Below are positions 55,551 through 64,000 of a stretch of DNA of 64,000 nt, piece after piece. Location: assembly GCF_014489635.1 (NCBI RefSeq), contig NZ_CP060828.1:8730001-8794000 (forward strand). Direction: 5' to 3'. This stretch comes from Streptomyces roseirectus. GTDB lineage: Bacteria; Actinomycetota; Actinomycetes; Streptomycetales; Streptomycetaceae. The position numbers and the translations under genes were made by a program. Under the pieces are notes generated by a model. The model was not told the origin of the DNA and ran no database searches. It saw nothing but the letters and a program-made list of their open reading frames with translations. How positions within the stretch are numbered: position 1 is the first letter of the stretch; the number at the start of each line of letters is the position of its first letter.

Positions 55551-56696
55551 CTAACCCGCCGCGCTCCTCCAGAAGTCCCGCATCAGTGGCGACGGCACCG
55601 GACCGGTCAGCGCGACCTGGGTCAGGAGGATCGTGACGGAGGACGAGGTGGGGACGATGTGGGCGGCTGTGCCGGTGCCGCCGAGCCAGCCGTAGCGGCC
55701 GGGGGTGTTCCAGGGGTCGGTGGGGGCGAGGTCGACCTGGCCGCCGTAGCCCCAGCCCTGGCCGGCGAGGAAGAGGGTGGAGGCGGCGCGCTGGGCGGCG
55801 GTGAGGTGGTTGGTGGTCATGCGGCGCACGGAGGCGGGGGTGAGGACGCGGTGGCCCAGGGCCTCGCCGCCGGACAGGAGCATGCGGGCGAAGGAGAGCC
55901 AGTCGTCGGCGGTGGAGACGAGGCCACCGCCGCCGGAGGGGAACCGGGGGACGGTCGTCCACTGGGGGTCGTCGGTGGCGGAGGCCAGGGTCAGGGTGCC
56001 GTCGGGGTTCGGGAGGTAGGCGGCGGTGAAGCGGTGCTGTTTCGACTCGGGGACGCCGAACCCCGTGTCGCGCATGCCCAGCGGCTCGAAGAAGCGTTCC
56101 GCGAGGTAGTCGGGCAGGGAGCGCCCGGAGGCGCGGGCGACCAGGACGCCCTGGATGTCGGAGGAGGTGGTGTAGAGCCAGGACTCGCCGGGCTGGCTCA
56201 CCATCGGGACCTGCGCGAGGAGGTTCAGCCAGACGTCGGGGGCGGGCCACTCCTGGCGCGGACGGCCGTCCAACTGCACCGTGAACAGCGCCCGCACCGC
56301 CGGGAGCGAGAAGTCGGCGGGGAACCCCCAACCCGTGCGGAAGCTGAGCAGGTCCTCGACAGTGACCGGGCGGGCCGCCGGGACGACGTCCTCGACGGGG
56401 CCGTCAGGGGTGCGGACGACGTTCGGCTTCGCCAGCTCCGGCAGCCACCGCTCGATCGGCGCGTCGAGGGTCAGCACGCCGTCGTCCACCAGCGTCATGA
56501 CCGCCGCCGCCGTCACGGACTTGGTGAGCGAGGCCAGCCGGAAGATCGAGTCGCGGGCCATCGGGGCCGTCCCCTCGACGTCCACCGAGCCCGCGGTCAC
56601 CACCTCGACGTCGTCCCCGCGCGCCACGAGGCCGACGGCGCCCGGCACGCTCCCGTCGTCGGCGTACCGGTGCAGGGTGTCGTACGGAGTGTTCAT
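55551..56696 (-). CDS. Serine hydrolase (beta-lactamase/class C family)
   Basis: A 381-residue serine hydrolase with the SxxK motif SLTK (near residue 56) in IFRLASLTKSVTAAAVMTLV, a Tyr-containing second motif (WLYTTSSDIQGVLVARASG) and a C-terminal GGTG in GWLGGTGTAAHIVP. No signal peptide is apparent, so it is probably an intracellular esterase or D-aminopeptidase-like enzyme rather than a true beta-lactamase. It converges on the sulfatase gene and precedes a TetR gene in the same direction. Confidence 0.85.
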   Translation of the reverse strand: MNTPYDTLHRYADDGSVPGAVGLVARGDDVEVVTAGSVDVEGTAPMARDSIFRLASLTKSVTAAAVMTLVDDGVLTLDAPIERWLPELAKPNVVRTPDGPVEDVVPAARPVTVEDLLSFRTGWGFPADFSLPAVRALFTVQLDGRPRQEWPAPDVWLNLLAQVPMVSQPGESWLYTTSSDIQGVLVARASGRSLPDYLAERFFEPLGMRDTGFGVPESKQHRFTAAYLPNPDGTLTLASATDDPQWTTVPRFPSGGGGLVSTADDWLSFARMLLSGGEALGHRVLTPASVRRMTTNHLTAAQRAASTLFLAGQGWGYGGQVDLAPTDPWNTPGRYGWLGGTGTAAHIVPTSSSVTILLTQVALTGPVPSPLMRDFWRSAAG

Positions 56697-56764
56697 CGAC
56701 GGCCTTCCGTTCGCAGGGGTCTCGGCAGGTAGGACCGCCGGGGCCGCGAAAACTCATCGGCCGG

Positions 56765-57376
56765 TCAGAGTCCCAGCGCCGGGTAGACCGTCGCCTCGCA
56801 GTACTTGCGCAGGAACGCCGCGTCGGCGGGCGTGCCCTCGATCAGGGGGTGGATGGCGAGGGCGCCCAGCATGAGGTGGGAGACGTAGGCGAGCGCGGGG
56901 GTGTCCGGACGGACCTCGCCGCGGGCCACCCCGCGGGCCAACAGGGCGTTGAGGCCGGTGAGTTCGGGGTCGACGAGGAGGTGGCGCAGGGCGTCGAGGA
57001 GGTCGGGGTGGGTGTGGGCGGCGTGCGAGAGACCCCGGAGCAGGGCGATGTCCGCGGCCATCTGATGGTCGCCGACCTGGTCGATCAGGGTGTCGAAGTC
57101 GCCGCGCAGGGAGCCGGTGTCGATGCGGTCGAGGGCGATCGGCTTCTGGTGGCGCAGCGCCCGCGCGACCAGCTCCGGCTTGCCCGCCCACTGCCGGTAG
57201 AGGGTCGCCTTGCTGCACCGGGTGCGGGTGGCGACGGCCTCCATGGTGAGCGCGTCGTACCCGACCTCGCGCAGGAGGTCGAGGACGGCCGTATACAGCT
57301 CGGCCAAACGCTCGGGGGTGATACGGCTGCGGCGGGTGCGGGGCGCCGTGGTCATCGGGTGTCCGGTCGTCGTCAT
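56765..57376 (-). CDS. TetR-family regulator A
   Basis: A 203-residue TetR: helix-turn-helix YDALTMEAVATRTRCSKATLYRQW near residue 40, C-terminal TetR_C domain. ATG 57376 follows GGGGGA by 8 bp. Divergent from a second TetR gene with a palindromic site in between, and 69 bp upstream of the serine hydrolase gene in the same direction. Confidence 0.88.
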   Translation of the reverse strand: MTTTGHPMTTAPRTRRSRITPERLAELYTAVLDLLREVGYDALTMEAVATRTRCSKATLYRQWAGKPELVARALRHQKPIALDRIDTGSLRGDFDTLIDQVGDHQMAADIALLRGLSHAAHTHPDLLDALRHLLVDPELTGLNALLARGVARGEVRPDTPALAYVSHLMLGALAIHPLIEGTPADAAFLRKYCEATVYPALGL

Positions 57377-57436
57377 CGTCGCCGTCCCCCTTCGCTCGTG
57401 TCCTGGCCTCCACGCTATCGCGGAAGCAGATGAATA

Positions 57437-57459
57437 CGAAACCGTTTCGGTGGCGAAAC
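57437..57459. promoter_or_regulatory. Overlapping TetR-type palindromes in the divergent tetR promoter
   Basis: CGAAACCGTTTCG (57437-57449) is a perfect palindrome and shares its right arm with GTTTCG-N4-CGAAAC (57444-57459), giving three CGAAAC arms in 23 bp. This suits binding by one or both flanking TetR proteins. Confidence 0.6.
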
Positions 57460-57527
57460 ATGCCTCCTGCGGGAAACAGGCCACCTGTAAGACTGGAACC
57501 GCACCGAACCGGGAAAGGGGGCATCCA

Positions 57528-58136
57528 TTGGCCGCCACGTCACCGCCCGCCGCGAGACCCGGCCGGCCCCGCGACCCCGGCGCCGACGCGCGCATCCTCC
57601 AGGCCGCCGTCGACGAACTCGCCGAGACCGGCATCGCGGGCTTCCGCACCAACTCGGTGGCCGCCCGCGCGAAGGTCGCCAAGCGCACGCTGTACTCCCG
57701 CTGGCCGGAGCGTGACGAGCTGATCCTCGCCGCTCTGAGCACCTTCTCCGGCCGCCTGTATCCGCCGCGCACCGGCAGTCTCGAAGCGGACCTGCGGATC
57801 CTGTACGCCGCCATGGCCGAGGTCCTGGAGAGCCCTCAGTGGCTCATCGTCTTCCGCTGTTCCTTCGAGTTCCCCGACTTTCCCGAGCTGTACGCCGGGT
57901 TCCTGCGCGACTGCGTCGACCAGCCGCTCGCGGTTCTGGAGGACGTCCTGTTCGACGCCCAGCGGCGCGGGGAACTCCGGCCGGATCTCGACCGGTCGGT
58001 GGCCGCGGAGACTTTTGCGGCGGCGCTCAACAACTTCAGCTCGCACATCTCGCGGCGGCGCGGGGTGAGTGTGGCGGGAGCGCGGGAGGACTTCCTCGAC
58101 CTGTTCCTGAACGGGGTGCGGGCGGGCGGAGCCTGA
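57528..58136 (+). CDS. TetR-family regulator B
   Basis: A 202-residue TetR: helix-turn-helix GFRTNSVAARAKVAKRTLYSRW near residue 37 and a C-terminal ligand domain of the AcrR type (EADLRILYAAMAEVLESPQWLIVFR). TTG 57528 is the preferred start, with GGGAAAGGGGG upstream. Target genes are not evident beyond the shared palindrome. Confidence 0.85.
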   Translation: MAATSPPAARPGRPRDPGADARILQAAVDELAETGIAGFRTNSVAARAKVAKRTLYSRWPERDELILAALSTFSGRLYPPRTGSLEADLRILYAAMAEVLESPQWLIVFRCSFEFPDFPELYAGFLRDCVDQPLAVLEDVLFDAQRRGELRPDLDRSVAAETFAAALNNFSSHISRRRGVSVAGAREDFLDLFLNGVRAGGA

Positions 58137-58167
58137 AGCCCGGCGCCTGAAATCGGCGTCTCGTTCG

Positions 58168-58183
58168 GTACGGTGTACCGTAC
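58168..58183 (+). promoter_or_regulatory. Palindromic operator GTACGG-TGTA-CCGTAC
   Basis: A 6-bp inverted repeat 10 bp upstream of TetR C, overlapping the likely -10 of a near-leaderless transcript; probable autoregulatory site. Confidence 0.6.
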
Positions 58184-58193
58184 GCTGACCCGC

Positions 58194-58832
58194 ATGCCCC
58201 GAAGCTCCCCCTCCCTGGACCGCGCGACCCCGGCCCGCATCGCCGAGGCCGCCCTGCGCCTGGTCGACGAGGGCGGCCCCGAGGCGCTGACCTTCCGGGC
58301 GCTGGCCGCCCGCCTCGGCATCTCGCTCGCCTCGCTCCAGCGCCGGTGCACCGACCTCGCCGGCCTCCTCGACCTGTGCCTCGACCACCTCGCCGCCGGA
58401 CTCCCCGAGGTCAGCGGCGACTGGGCGACCGCGACCGAGGCCCGCTTCACCGCGCTGTACGAGGTGCTGTGCGCCCACCCCGGCCTCCTCGCCCTGCGCG
58501 GCACCCGGCCCTGGCTCGGCCAGCACCTCCTGGCCCGCCTCACCGAACCCCAGCTCGCCGACAACCTCGCCGCCGGCATGACCCCGGCCGAGGCGATCGC
58601 CCACTACCGCTCCCTGTACCTCCTCACCCTGGGCAGCGCCGGCTTCGTCGACCACCGCGACCCCGCCACCGCCCGCGCGGCCACCCGCCGCGCGCTCGCC
58701 GCCCTCGACCCGGACGAGTTCCCGGTCCTCACCACCCACCTCGCCGAGATCGTCCCCGCCGTCACCGACCACGCCGTCTACCGCGACGCCCTGCGCCGCC
58801 TCGTCCACGCCGCCAAGGAGCCCCGCCCGTGA
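58194..58832 (+). CDS. TetR-family regulator C
   Basis: A 212-residue TetR with helix-turn-helix ALTFRALAARLGISLASLQRRC near residue 30, lacking the usual aromatic YRHF ending of the recognition helix (LQRRC instead). The C-terminal domain resembles the TetR_C/tetracyclin repressor-like class. It overlaps the threonine aldolase start by four bases, so regulator and enzyme are one transcript controlled by the palindrome at 58168. Confidence 0.87.
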   Translation: MPRSSPSLDRATPARIAEAALRLVDEGGPEALTFRALAARLGISLASLQRRCTDLAGLLDLCLDHLAAGLPEVSGDWATATEARFTALYEVLCAHPGLLALRGTRPWLGQHLLARLTEPQLADNLAAGMTPAEAIAHYRSLYLLTLGSAGFVDHRDPATARAATRRALAALDPDEFPVLTTHLAEIVPAVTDHAVYRDALRRLVHAAKEPRP

Positions 58833-59857
58833 TCTTCAGCAGCGACAACACCGCCGCGACCCCGCCCGAGATACTGGACGCGCTGACCCGCGCCGCCTCC
58901 GGCCCCGCCCTCCCGTACGGCGCCGACGAGCACTCCGACTCCGTACGGCGCCGGCTCGCCGACCTCTTCGAACGCGACGTCGACGTCCTGTTCGTCTCCA
59001 CCGGCACCGCCGCGAACGCCCTCGGCCTCGCCACGCTCACCCCGCCCTGGGGCAGCGTCCTGTGCCACCGCGACAGCCACGTCAACAACGACGAGTGCGG
59101 GGCGCCCGAGTTCTACACCGCCGGCGCCAAACTCGTCCCGCTCGGCGGCGCCGACGCCAAGATCGACCCCGACGAGCTGCGCACGGCCGTCCGGTACAAG
59201 AAGGGCGACGTCCACAGCGTCGAACCGTCCGTCGTCAGCGTCACCCAGGCCACCGAGACAGGCGCCGTCTACACCGTCGACGAACTGCGGGAGCTGGGCG
59301 CGATCACCAAGGACGCCGGGCTGCGGCTGCACATGGACGGCGCCCGCTTCGCCGGGGCCGTCGCCTCCCTCGGCGCCACGCCCGCCGCGCTGACCTGGCG
59401 GGCCGGCGTCGACCTGCTGTCCTTCGGCGCGACCAAGAACGGGACGATGACGGCCGACGCGATCGTGGTGTTCGACCGCGCCCTCACCCCCGAACTCTCC
59501 TTCCGCGCCAAGCGGGCCGGACAGCTCACCGCCAAGACGCGCTTCCAGTCCGCCCAGGTGGACGCCTACCTCACCGACGGCCTCTGGCTGCGCAACGCCG
59601 CCCACGCCAACGCGATGGCCGCCCGCCTCCAGGACGGCCTCAAAGCCGTCCCCGGCGTCGAACTCCTCGGCGCCGCCGATGCCAACATCCTCTTCGTCCG
59701 CCTGCCCCAACCCGTCATCGACGGCCTCCTCGCCGACGGCTTCGTCTTCTACCACGACCGGTGGGGGCCGGGCGTCGTCCGGCTCGTGACGTCCTTCGCG
59801 ACGACGGAGGAGGAGGTCGACGCGCTGCTCGCGGGGGCGGGACGGCACGCGGTCTGA
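58829..59857 (+). CDS. Low-specificity threonine aldolase
   Basis: A 342-residue PLP enzyme of the threonine aldolase family. FVSTGTAANALGLATL binds the phosphate, HMDGARFAGAV carries the aspartate that pairs with the pyridine nitrogen, and SFGATKNGTMTADAI holds the PLP lysine. It cleaves threonine to glycine and acetaldehyde. GTG 58829 overlaps the TetR C stop. Confidence 0.92.
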   Translation: MIFSSDNTAATPPEILDALTRAASGPALPYGADEHSDSVRRRLADLFERDVDVLFVSTGTAANALGLATLTPPWGSVLCHRDSHVNNDECGAPEFYTAGAKLVPLGGADAKIDPDELRTAVRYKKGDVHSVEPSVVSVTQATETGAVYTVDELRELGAITKDAGLRLHMDGARFAGAVASLGATPAALTWRAGVDLLSFGATKNGTMTADAIVVFDRALTPELSFRAKRAGQLTAKTRFQSAQVDAYLTDGLWLRNAAHANAMAARLQDGLKAVPGVELLGAADANILFVRLPQPVIDGLLADGFVFYHDRWGPGVVRLVTSFATTEEEVDALLAGAGRHAV

Positions 59858-60027
59858 GCGTCGCCGGGAACCGGGCGTCGGCGGCGTTGCTCCGCACGGC
59901 CCTGGACCTCTCGGTCACCTCGCCGCCATGGCGCCGCACCGCGACGGCAGCCCGGCGCACCTGCGCGAGGCGGTCGAGGCGAGCCCCCCGCCCTCCTCCA
60001 CATCGCCGCTCCCACCACGGGCCGACG

Positions 60028-61122
60028 TCACCACTCGACGACGAGCCTCGACACCCCGCGCGTCACAAGACCCTCCCGCCAGACCAGGGACCCCTCCCGG
60101 GAGGAGAGGCGGAGGCCGGGGAAGCGTTGCCAGAGGCGGGGCAGGGCGATGCGCAGTTGGAGGAGGACCAGGGGTGCGCCCAGGCAGCGGTGGACGCCGT
60201 GGCCGAACGTGAGGTGGGTGGGTGCTCCGGCGTCGTGGTTGCAGTGGAGGAGGGAGACGATGACGGCCTCGCCCTGACGCACCGTCGTCCCGCCGAGGAC
60301 GACGTCCTCGACAGCCACCCGGGGAAAACTGATGGGTGTGGACGGCGTCCTGCGCAGCAACTCCTCGACGGAGACCCCGACGGGCACGTCGCCGGTGAGC
60401 AATTCGAGGATGGCGAGGCTGAGTTGATGGGCGGTGGTCTCGTAGCCGGCCATGAGGAGCGCCAGCCCGAGGTTGATCAGCTCGGTCCGGGAGATCTCGC
60501 CCGCCCGCTCGACCCGCACGAGCGCGCTCAGCAGATCAGGACCCGGCGTCTCCCGCTTCCGGTCGAGCAGCGAGGACATGTAGCCGACGAGCGTCAGGAC
60601 ATGGCGGCGCCGGCCGCGCACTCCTTGGGGCGTCATGTCGAACAGCGCGGTCACGGCCGCGTCGAACACCGGCCGGTCCGCCACCGGCACGCCGAGCAGC
60701 GCGCTCAACGCGACCATCGGAAGCGGCGAGGCGTAACCGCTGACCAGATCGGCGCCCGGCCCCACGTCCGCCACCCGGTCCAGCAGGACGTCCACGGCCT
60801 CCTCGATCACCGCCGCCCGCGCGGCGACCCGAGCGCTGGTGAACGCGGCGGCGGCGACCCGTCGCAGCCGGGCGTGATCGGCGCCGTCCAGACTCATGAC
60901 CGAGTTGGGCGAGAGGTCGACGGACCCCCACCTCGGCGCGCCGGGACGGACGGCCGCCGCTCTGCTGAGCCGCGCGTCGGCCAGCGCGGCACGCCCCACG
61001 GCGTGGTCGGTGACCAGCCACATGTGATCCCCCGTCGGCATCCGCACCCGCGTGACGCCCGCCCCCGACGGCACCGCAAGGAAGGACGGCAGGGGCCCGA
61101 ACCGGCGGTGGTCGAACGCCAC
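60028..61122 (-). CDS. Cytochrome P450 with shortened meander region
   Basis: A 364-residue bacterial P450. I-helix ALLMAGYETTAHQL, the ExxR in EELLRRTP, and the heme loop TFGHGVHRCLGAPL are present. Between the K' strand (VIVSLLHCNHDA) and the heme loop, about 15-17 residues common to CYP107-like enzymes (the RDP..FPDPDRLDL stretch) are missing without an obvious frame break, making the protein shorter than the usual 395-410. It may be weakened or specialised. The start lies 2 bp after the methyltransferase stop, so it is the last gene of an operon. Confidence 0.88.
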   Translation of the reverse strand: MAFDHRRFGPLPSFLAVPSGAGVTRVRMPTGDHMWLVTDHAVGRAALADARLSRAAAVRPGAPRWGSVDLSPNSVMSLDGADHARLRRVAAAAFTSARVAARAAVIEEAVDVLLDRVADVGPGADLVSGYASPLPMVALSALLGVPVADRPVFDAAVTALFDMTPQGVRGRRRHVLTLVGYMSSLLDRKRETPGPDLLSALVRVERAGEISRTELINLGLALLMAGYETTAHQLSLAILELLTGDVPVGVSVEELLRRTPSTPISFPRVAVEDVVLGGTTVRQGEAVIVSLLHCNHDAGAPTHLTFGHGVHRCLGAPLVLLQLRIALPRLWQRFPGLRLSSREGSLVWREGLVTRGVSRLVVEW

Positions 61123-61124
61123 GG

Positions 61125-61976
61125 TCAGCGACTCCCGCCGGTCACCCGGGCGTACGCCCCGAACTGCGTCGGCCCGCTGACCCGCACACCCCGGGACAGA
61201 ACGAGGTCCCGCAGCCGCCGCGGCAACGCGTCGTCGAAGGAGTCGAAGGACAGGTGATCCGGCAACGCGACGCCGGCGGCGCGCAGCGGCGTCGCGATCT
61301 CACGGCAGGTGGTGCTGAGCCAGTCGAGCACGGCGGGGTCCCCGTCACGGCCCGCCGTCGCCGTCCACGTGACCACCTCCGGATGCCCGAGCCCGGCGTC
61401 GAGGAACGTCCCGGCGAGGCGGGGCCCGAAGTCGGGGACGGCGCCGGTCGCCAGGAACGGCTCGGGCCACAGCGCGTAGTACTGGTCCCACTCCGGCAGC
61501 GGCGGCCGGGTCGGCGAGGTGTTGGTGAAGTCCATCTCGTGCATGACGACGATCCCGCCCGGCGCCAGCAGGGACGTCAGACGGCGCAGGGCCGACGCGG
61601 GATCGGGGAGGTACATGAGGATGTACCGGCCGACGAGGACGTCGAACTTCTCCGGCGAGGTGAAGCCGGCGAGGTCGGCGACCTCGTAGCGCACGGAGTC
61701 CGCGAACCCGGCCTCCCGTGCGAGGAGCCGCGCCTTGCCGACGCTTCCGGGGTCCCGCTCGATCCCGACGACGTGCCCGCCGGGCCCGACCAGACCGGCG
61801 GCCAGCAGGGAGACGTAGCCGAGGCCGGAGCCGATGTCGAGGACCCGCATCCCCGGCCGCACCCCGGCCGCCCGCAGGGTGCGTTCGGTGAACGGCGAGA
61901 CCGCTCTGTCCTGGAGGGTCAGCCGGTGGTGCTCGCTGTCGGAGTGGCCGAGCAGGTAGGGGCCGGGGTGTGTCAT
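61125..61976 (-). CDS. SAM-dependent methyltransferase (class I)
   Basis: A 283-residue methyltransferase. Motif I is RVLDIGSGLGYVSLLAAGLV (residues about 44-63), motif II GHVVGIERDPGSV and motif III LVGRYILMYLPDP. The C-terminal third is a substrate domain of unknown specificity. ATG 61976 overlaps the acyl-AMP ligase stop by four bases, so it modifies either the acyl product of that ligase or a related intermediate. Confidence 0.88.
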   Translation of the reverse strand: MTHPGPYLLGHSDSEHHRLTLQDRAVSPFTERTLRAAGVRPGMRVLDIGSGLGYVSLLAAGLVGPGGHVVGIERDPGSVGKARLLAREAGFADSVRYEVADLAGFTSPEKFDVLVGRYILMYLPDPASALRRLTSLLAPGGIVVMHEMDFTNTSPTRPPLPEWDQYYALWPEPFLATGAVPDFGPRLAGTFLDAGLGHPEVVTWTATAGRDGDPAVLDWLSTTCREIATPLRAAGVALPDHLSFDSFDDALPRRLRDLVLSRGVRVSGPTQFGAYARVTGGSR

Positions 61977-63622
61977 GGGGTCTCCAGTTCAGGACGTCTG
62001 CCGGAACGCGGCGTGTGCCGCACCGCCTTGCCGCTCGACGTCCGCGCGATCCGGCCCCGCCGCACGAACTCGATCCTGTCGGGCGTGATCCCCAGCTCGG
62101 CCACGACCCGCGCGCGGATACGTGCCGTCGACGCCTGGCGCCCGGCCTCGTCCTGCCGCGCCGTCTCGACGACGAGCCCGAGCCGGCCGCCCTCGTCGCT
62201 CCAGATCTGCTCGGCCAGGACGCCGTGGACGGGCAGTCCGGGCGTGTCCCGCACCACCGCCTCGATGTCGCTCGCCCAGTGGTTCGCGCCGAAGACGATG
62301 ATCACCTCTTTCGTGCGGCCCACGACGTACAGCTCGCCGTCGTGCCACAGCCCCAGGTCCCCGGTCGCCACCCAGCCGCCCGGCAGGAGGACGCGACGGC
62401 TCTCCTCGGGGCGCCGGTCGTACCCGCTGCTCGTGACGGACGCCCCCCGGACCTCGACGGCCCCGACCGTGCCGGGCGCGGCCGGGGCGCCGCCCGCGGT
62501 GGTGAGCCGGACCTCGGTGCGCCGCACCGGCGTGCCCACACTGACCAGTTCCCGGCACGGCCCGGTGGACGCCGGCACGTACCGGCCCCGGCCGAGCGCG
62601 TCCCGGTCGGCCCGCAGCACCTTGGTCGGCCGTCCGACCGGAGGGAAGGCGACCGCGAGGGTCGCCTCGGCCAGTCCGTAGGCCGGCAGGAACACGTCCG
62701 CCGGCAGCCCGGCGGGCGCGTACCGCTCGACGAAGGCGTCCTGGAGCCGCCGGTCGACGGGTTCGGCGCCGTTCACCGCGATCCGCCAGCGGGACAGGTC
62801 GAGCCCGTCCTGCGGTGCCGTGTCGCGCCGCAGGACGTACCGGTAGCCGGAGTCCGGGGCCATGGTGAAGGTCGCCCCGAGCCGCCCCATGGCCTGGATC
62901 CACTGCCTCGGGTCGCGCAGGTAGTCCTCGGGCGTCAGCAGGTGGATGTCGACGTCGTGCAGCAGCGGCGTCAGGAAGGAGCCGACCAGCCCCATGTCGT
63001 GGAAGAGGGGCAGCCAGGCGCAGCCGACGTCGGCCGTGGTGAGGCGGGTGCCGTGGGCGATGGCCTCGACGCCGGCCGCCACGTTGCCGTGGCTGAGCAC
63101 GACGCCCCGGGGCTCGCTGCTGGTGCCCGAGGTGTACTGGACGACGGCCGGGTCCGACGCCGTCCGCGCGACGTGGGCCGCCCCCGGCTCGGCGACCTCC
63201 GCCACGAGGAGCACGTCAACGGCGTCGGCGTCGGTGTGGACCAGCCCCGGACCGAGCAGCGGGAGCGTCGCGGGAGCCGTCAGCACCGTGCGCACCCGGG
63301 AACGGCGCAGCGCGGCGGCCGTGCGCCGCAGGTAGGCGTCGGACGACCCGAAGGGCGCGGGGCCGGGCAGCGGCACCGCGACCGCGCCGGCCGCGAGGAC
63401 GCCGAAGAAGGCGCGCGCGAAGTCCACCGACGTCGGCAGGACGAGGGCGACCCGCTCGCCGGGCCGCACCCCGCGCGACAGCAGCCCCGCCGCCACCCGC
63501 CCGGCCTCGGCGAAGAGGTCGGCGTAGGACAGGGCGTCGCCGTCGCGGCCCCGGCGCAGGACGTGCACCCCCCGCCCGGAGCGCCGTGCGGCGACGTCGC
63601 CGAGCGCGGCGAACAGGGTCAC
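61973..63622 (-). CDS. Fatty-acyl-AMP ligase-like adenylating enzyme
   Basis: A 549-residue member of the ANL superfamily. Phosphate-binding loop YTSGTSSEPRGVVLSHGN, core motif YGLAEATLAVAF, hinge region ATGDLGLWHDGELYVVGRTKEVIIVFGANHWASDIE and C-terminal lysine motif RTSSGKAVRHT. The sequence resembles acyl-AMP ligases that load acyl chains onto carrier proteins, and an ACP gene overlaps its start by four bases. The acyl substrate is unknown. Confidence 0.9.
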   Translation of the reverse strand: MTLFAALGDVAARRSGRGVHVLRRGRDGDALSYADLFAEAGRVAAGLLSRGVRPGERVALVLPTSVDFARAFFGVLAAGAVAVPLPGPAPFGSSDAYLRRTAAALRRSRVRTVLTAPATLPLLGPGLVHTDADAVDVLLVAEVAEPGAAHVARTASDPAVVQYTSGTSSEPRGVVLSHGNVAAGVEAIAHGTRLTTADVGCAWLPLFHDMGLVGSFLTPLLHDVDIHLLTPEDYLRDPRQWIQAMGRLGATFTMAPDSGYRYVLRRDTAPQDGLDLSRWRIAVNGAEPVDRRLQDAFVERYAPAGLPADVFLPAYGLAEATLAVAFPPVGRPTKVLRADRDALGRGRYVPASTGPCRELVSVGTPVRRTEVRLTTAGGAPAAPGTVGAVEVRGASVTSSGYDRRPEESRRVLLPGGWVATGDLGLWHDGELYVVGRTKEVIIVFGANHWASDIEAVVRDTPGLPVHGVLAEQIWSDEGGRLGLVVETARQDEAGRQASTARIRARVVAELGITPDRIEFVRRGRIARTSSGKAVRHTPRSGRRPELETP

Positions 63623-63894
63623 GACACCGGCTCCGGGCCGGCCCGCTCGATCAGCCCGGCGACGGCGTCCGCGAACTCCCGCACGGTGCTCGTCTCGAAG
63701 ACGATGTGGTCCTCCACCTCGATGTCGTAGTGCTGCTCGATCCCCAGCACGATCTGGAGCGCGTGGATCGAGTCGAAGCGCGGCAGGGAGCGCAGGTCGG
63801 CGTCGGCGTCCACCTCCTCGACGGGCACGCGCAGTTGCTCGGCGACGAAGCGGCGGACCGTCTGTTCGATGTCGGTGACGTGCGGCTGTGACAT
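63619..63894 (-). CDS. Acyl carrier protein (second cluster)
   Basis: A 91-residue carrier protein with the phosphopantetheine site FDSIHALQIVLGIEQHYDIEVED. It is the probable acceptor for the adenylating enzyme directly downstream (overlapping by four bases). The DSI in place of the usual DSL is within the normal range. ATG 63894. Confidence 0.92.
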   Translation of the reverse strand: MSQPHVTDIEQTVRRFVAEQLRVPVEEVDADADLRSLPRFDSIHALQIVLGIEQHYDIEVEDHIVFETSTVREFADAVAGLIERAGPEPVS

Positions 63895-63935
63895 GGCGTG
63901 GTCGTGTCCTGTTCTGTGGGGCCGGCGGGTCGGGG

Positions 63936-64000
63936 TCAGCGGGCCAGGGCGCGCAGCTTGGCCTTGATGTCGCGTGGGGTCTCCAGCGAGTCGTCGTCCG
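63936..64000 (-). CDS. Unidentified gene, 3' end only
   Basis: The last 20 codons of a minus-strand gene run off the right edge, ending in ETPRDIKAKLRALAR and TGA (63936-63938). It lies upstream of the ACP gene with 41 bp between them and is probably the preceding gene of the same operon. Too short to identify. Confidence 0.6.
   Translation of the reverse strand, partial: DDDSLETPRDIKAKLRALAR

Overview
The window is high-GC DNA with GTG/TTG starts, many 4-base stop/start overlaps, leaderless promoters and typical actinomycete families (mycothiol-dependent enzymes, roadblock/PATAN proteins, SARP regulator, type II PKS). It is almost certainly a Streptomyces chromosome segment. No rRNA, tRNA, CRISPR or intact transposase gene was seen; one short inverted-repeat element (848-948) looks like a MITE.

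Region 1 (1-1705): end of a PATAN/DUF4388-like gene, a 73-residue basic protein and a roadblock/LC7 protein, then a convergent antitoxin-like gene. Region 2 (1777-19516): a choline/glycine betaine catabolic locus. The betaine ABC transporter (12005-16007) imports substrate. BetA and BetB convert choline to glycine betaine. A Rieske oxygenase with ferredoxin and reductase (3722-6412) is proposed to remove one methyl as formaldehyde, which the mycothiol dehydrogenase and an MBL hydrolase (1832-3534) would take to formate. A DMGDH/sarcosine dehydrogenase-like flavoprotein (16189) would move the remaining methyls to folate, and FolD and PurU return folate via formate. An IclR regulator sits in the middle, and GTTGCG-N5-CGCAAC-type sites recur at the main promoters, so the locus looks like one regulon.

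Region 3 (19865-27259): asparagine synthetase, a GNAT enzyme, an unrecognised P-loop ATPase coupled to a membrane-anchored type-1 periplasmic-binding-fold protein, and a DJ-1/PfpI protein. Region 4 (27278-32362): a 1148-residue GT2-GtrA-GT39 fusion and, divergently, a sensor kinase.

Region 5 (32404-51849): a type II aromatic polyketide cluster with KS-alpha, CLF, two tandem O-methyltransferase-like proteins, ACP, aromatase, MBL-type cyclase, two NTF2-like proteins, a BBE-like flavoprotein, SARP, C9-type ketoreductase, a third methyltransferase-like protein, a dedicated acetyl-CoA carboxylase (accDA-accB-accC), a membrane protein and an MMPL exporter. Heptamer repeats at 11-bp pitch, as SARPs bind, lie before KS-alpha and in both orientations between KR and OMT3. 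CLF gate residues (W111, T114, F118) and the KR suggest a reduced octaketide. A LuxR-type response regulator (52190) lies beyond the cluster; its promoter shares a 23-bp identical, inverted element with the sensor kinase promoter 21 kb away, suggesting a two-component pair split by the cluster.

Region 6 (52905-59857): PadR regulator and alkyl sulfatase with palindromic operators, a serine hydrolase, three TetR regulators and threonine aldolase. Region 7 (60028-64000): the end of a minus-strand operon with an unidentified upstream gene, ACP, acyl-AMP ligase, methyltransferase and a shortened P450, probably part of a second biosynthetic cluster running off the right edge.
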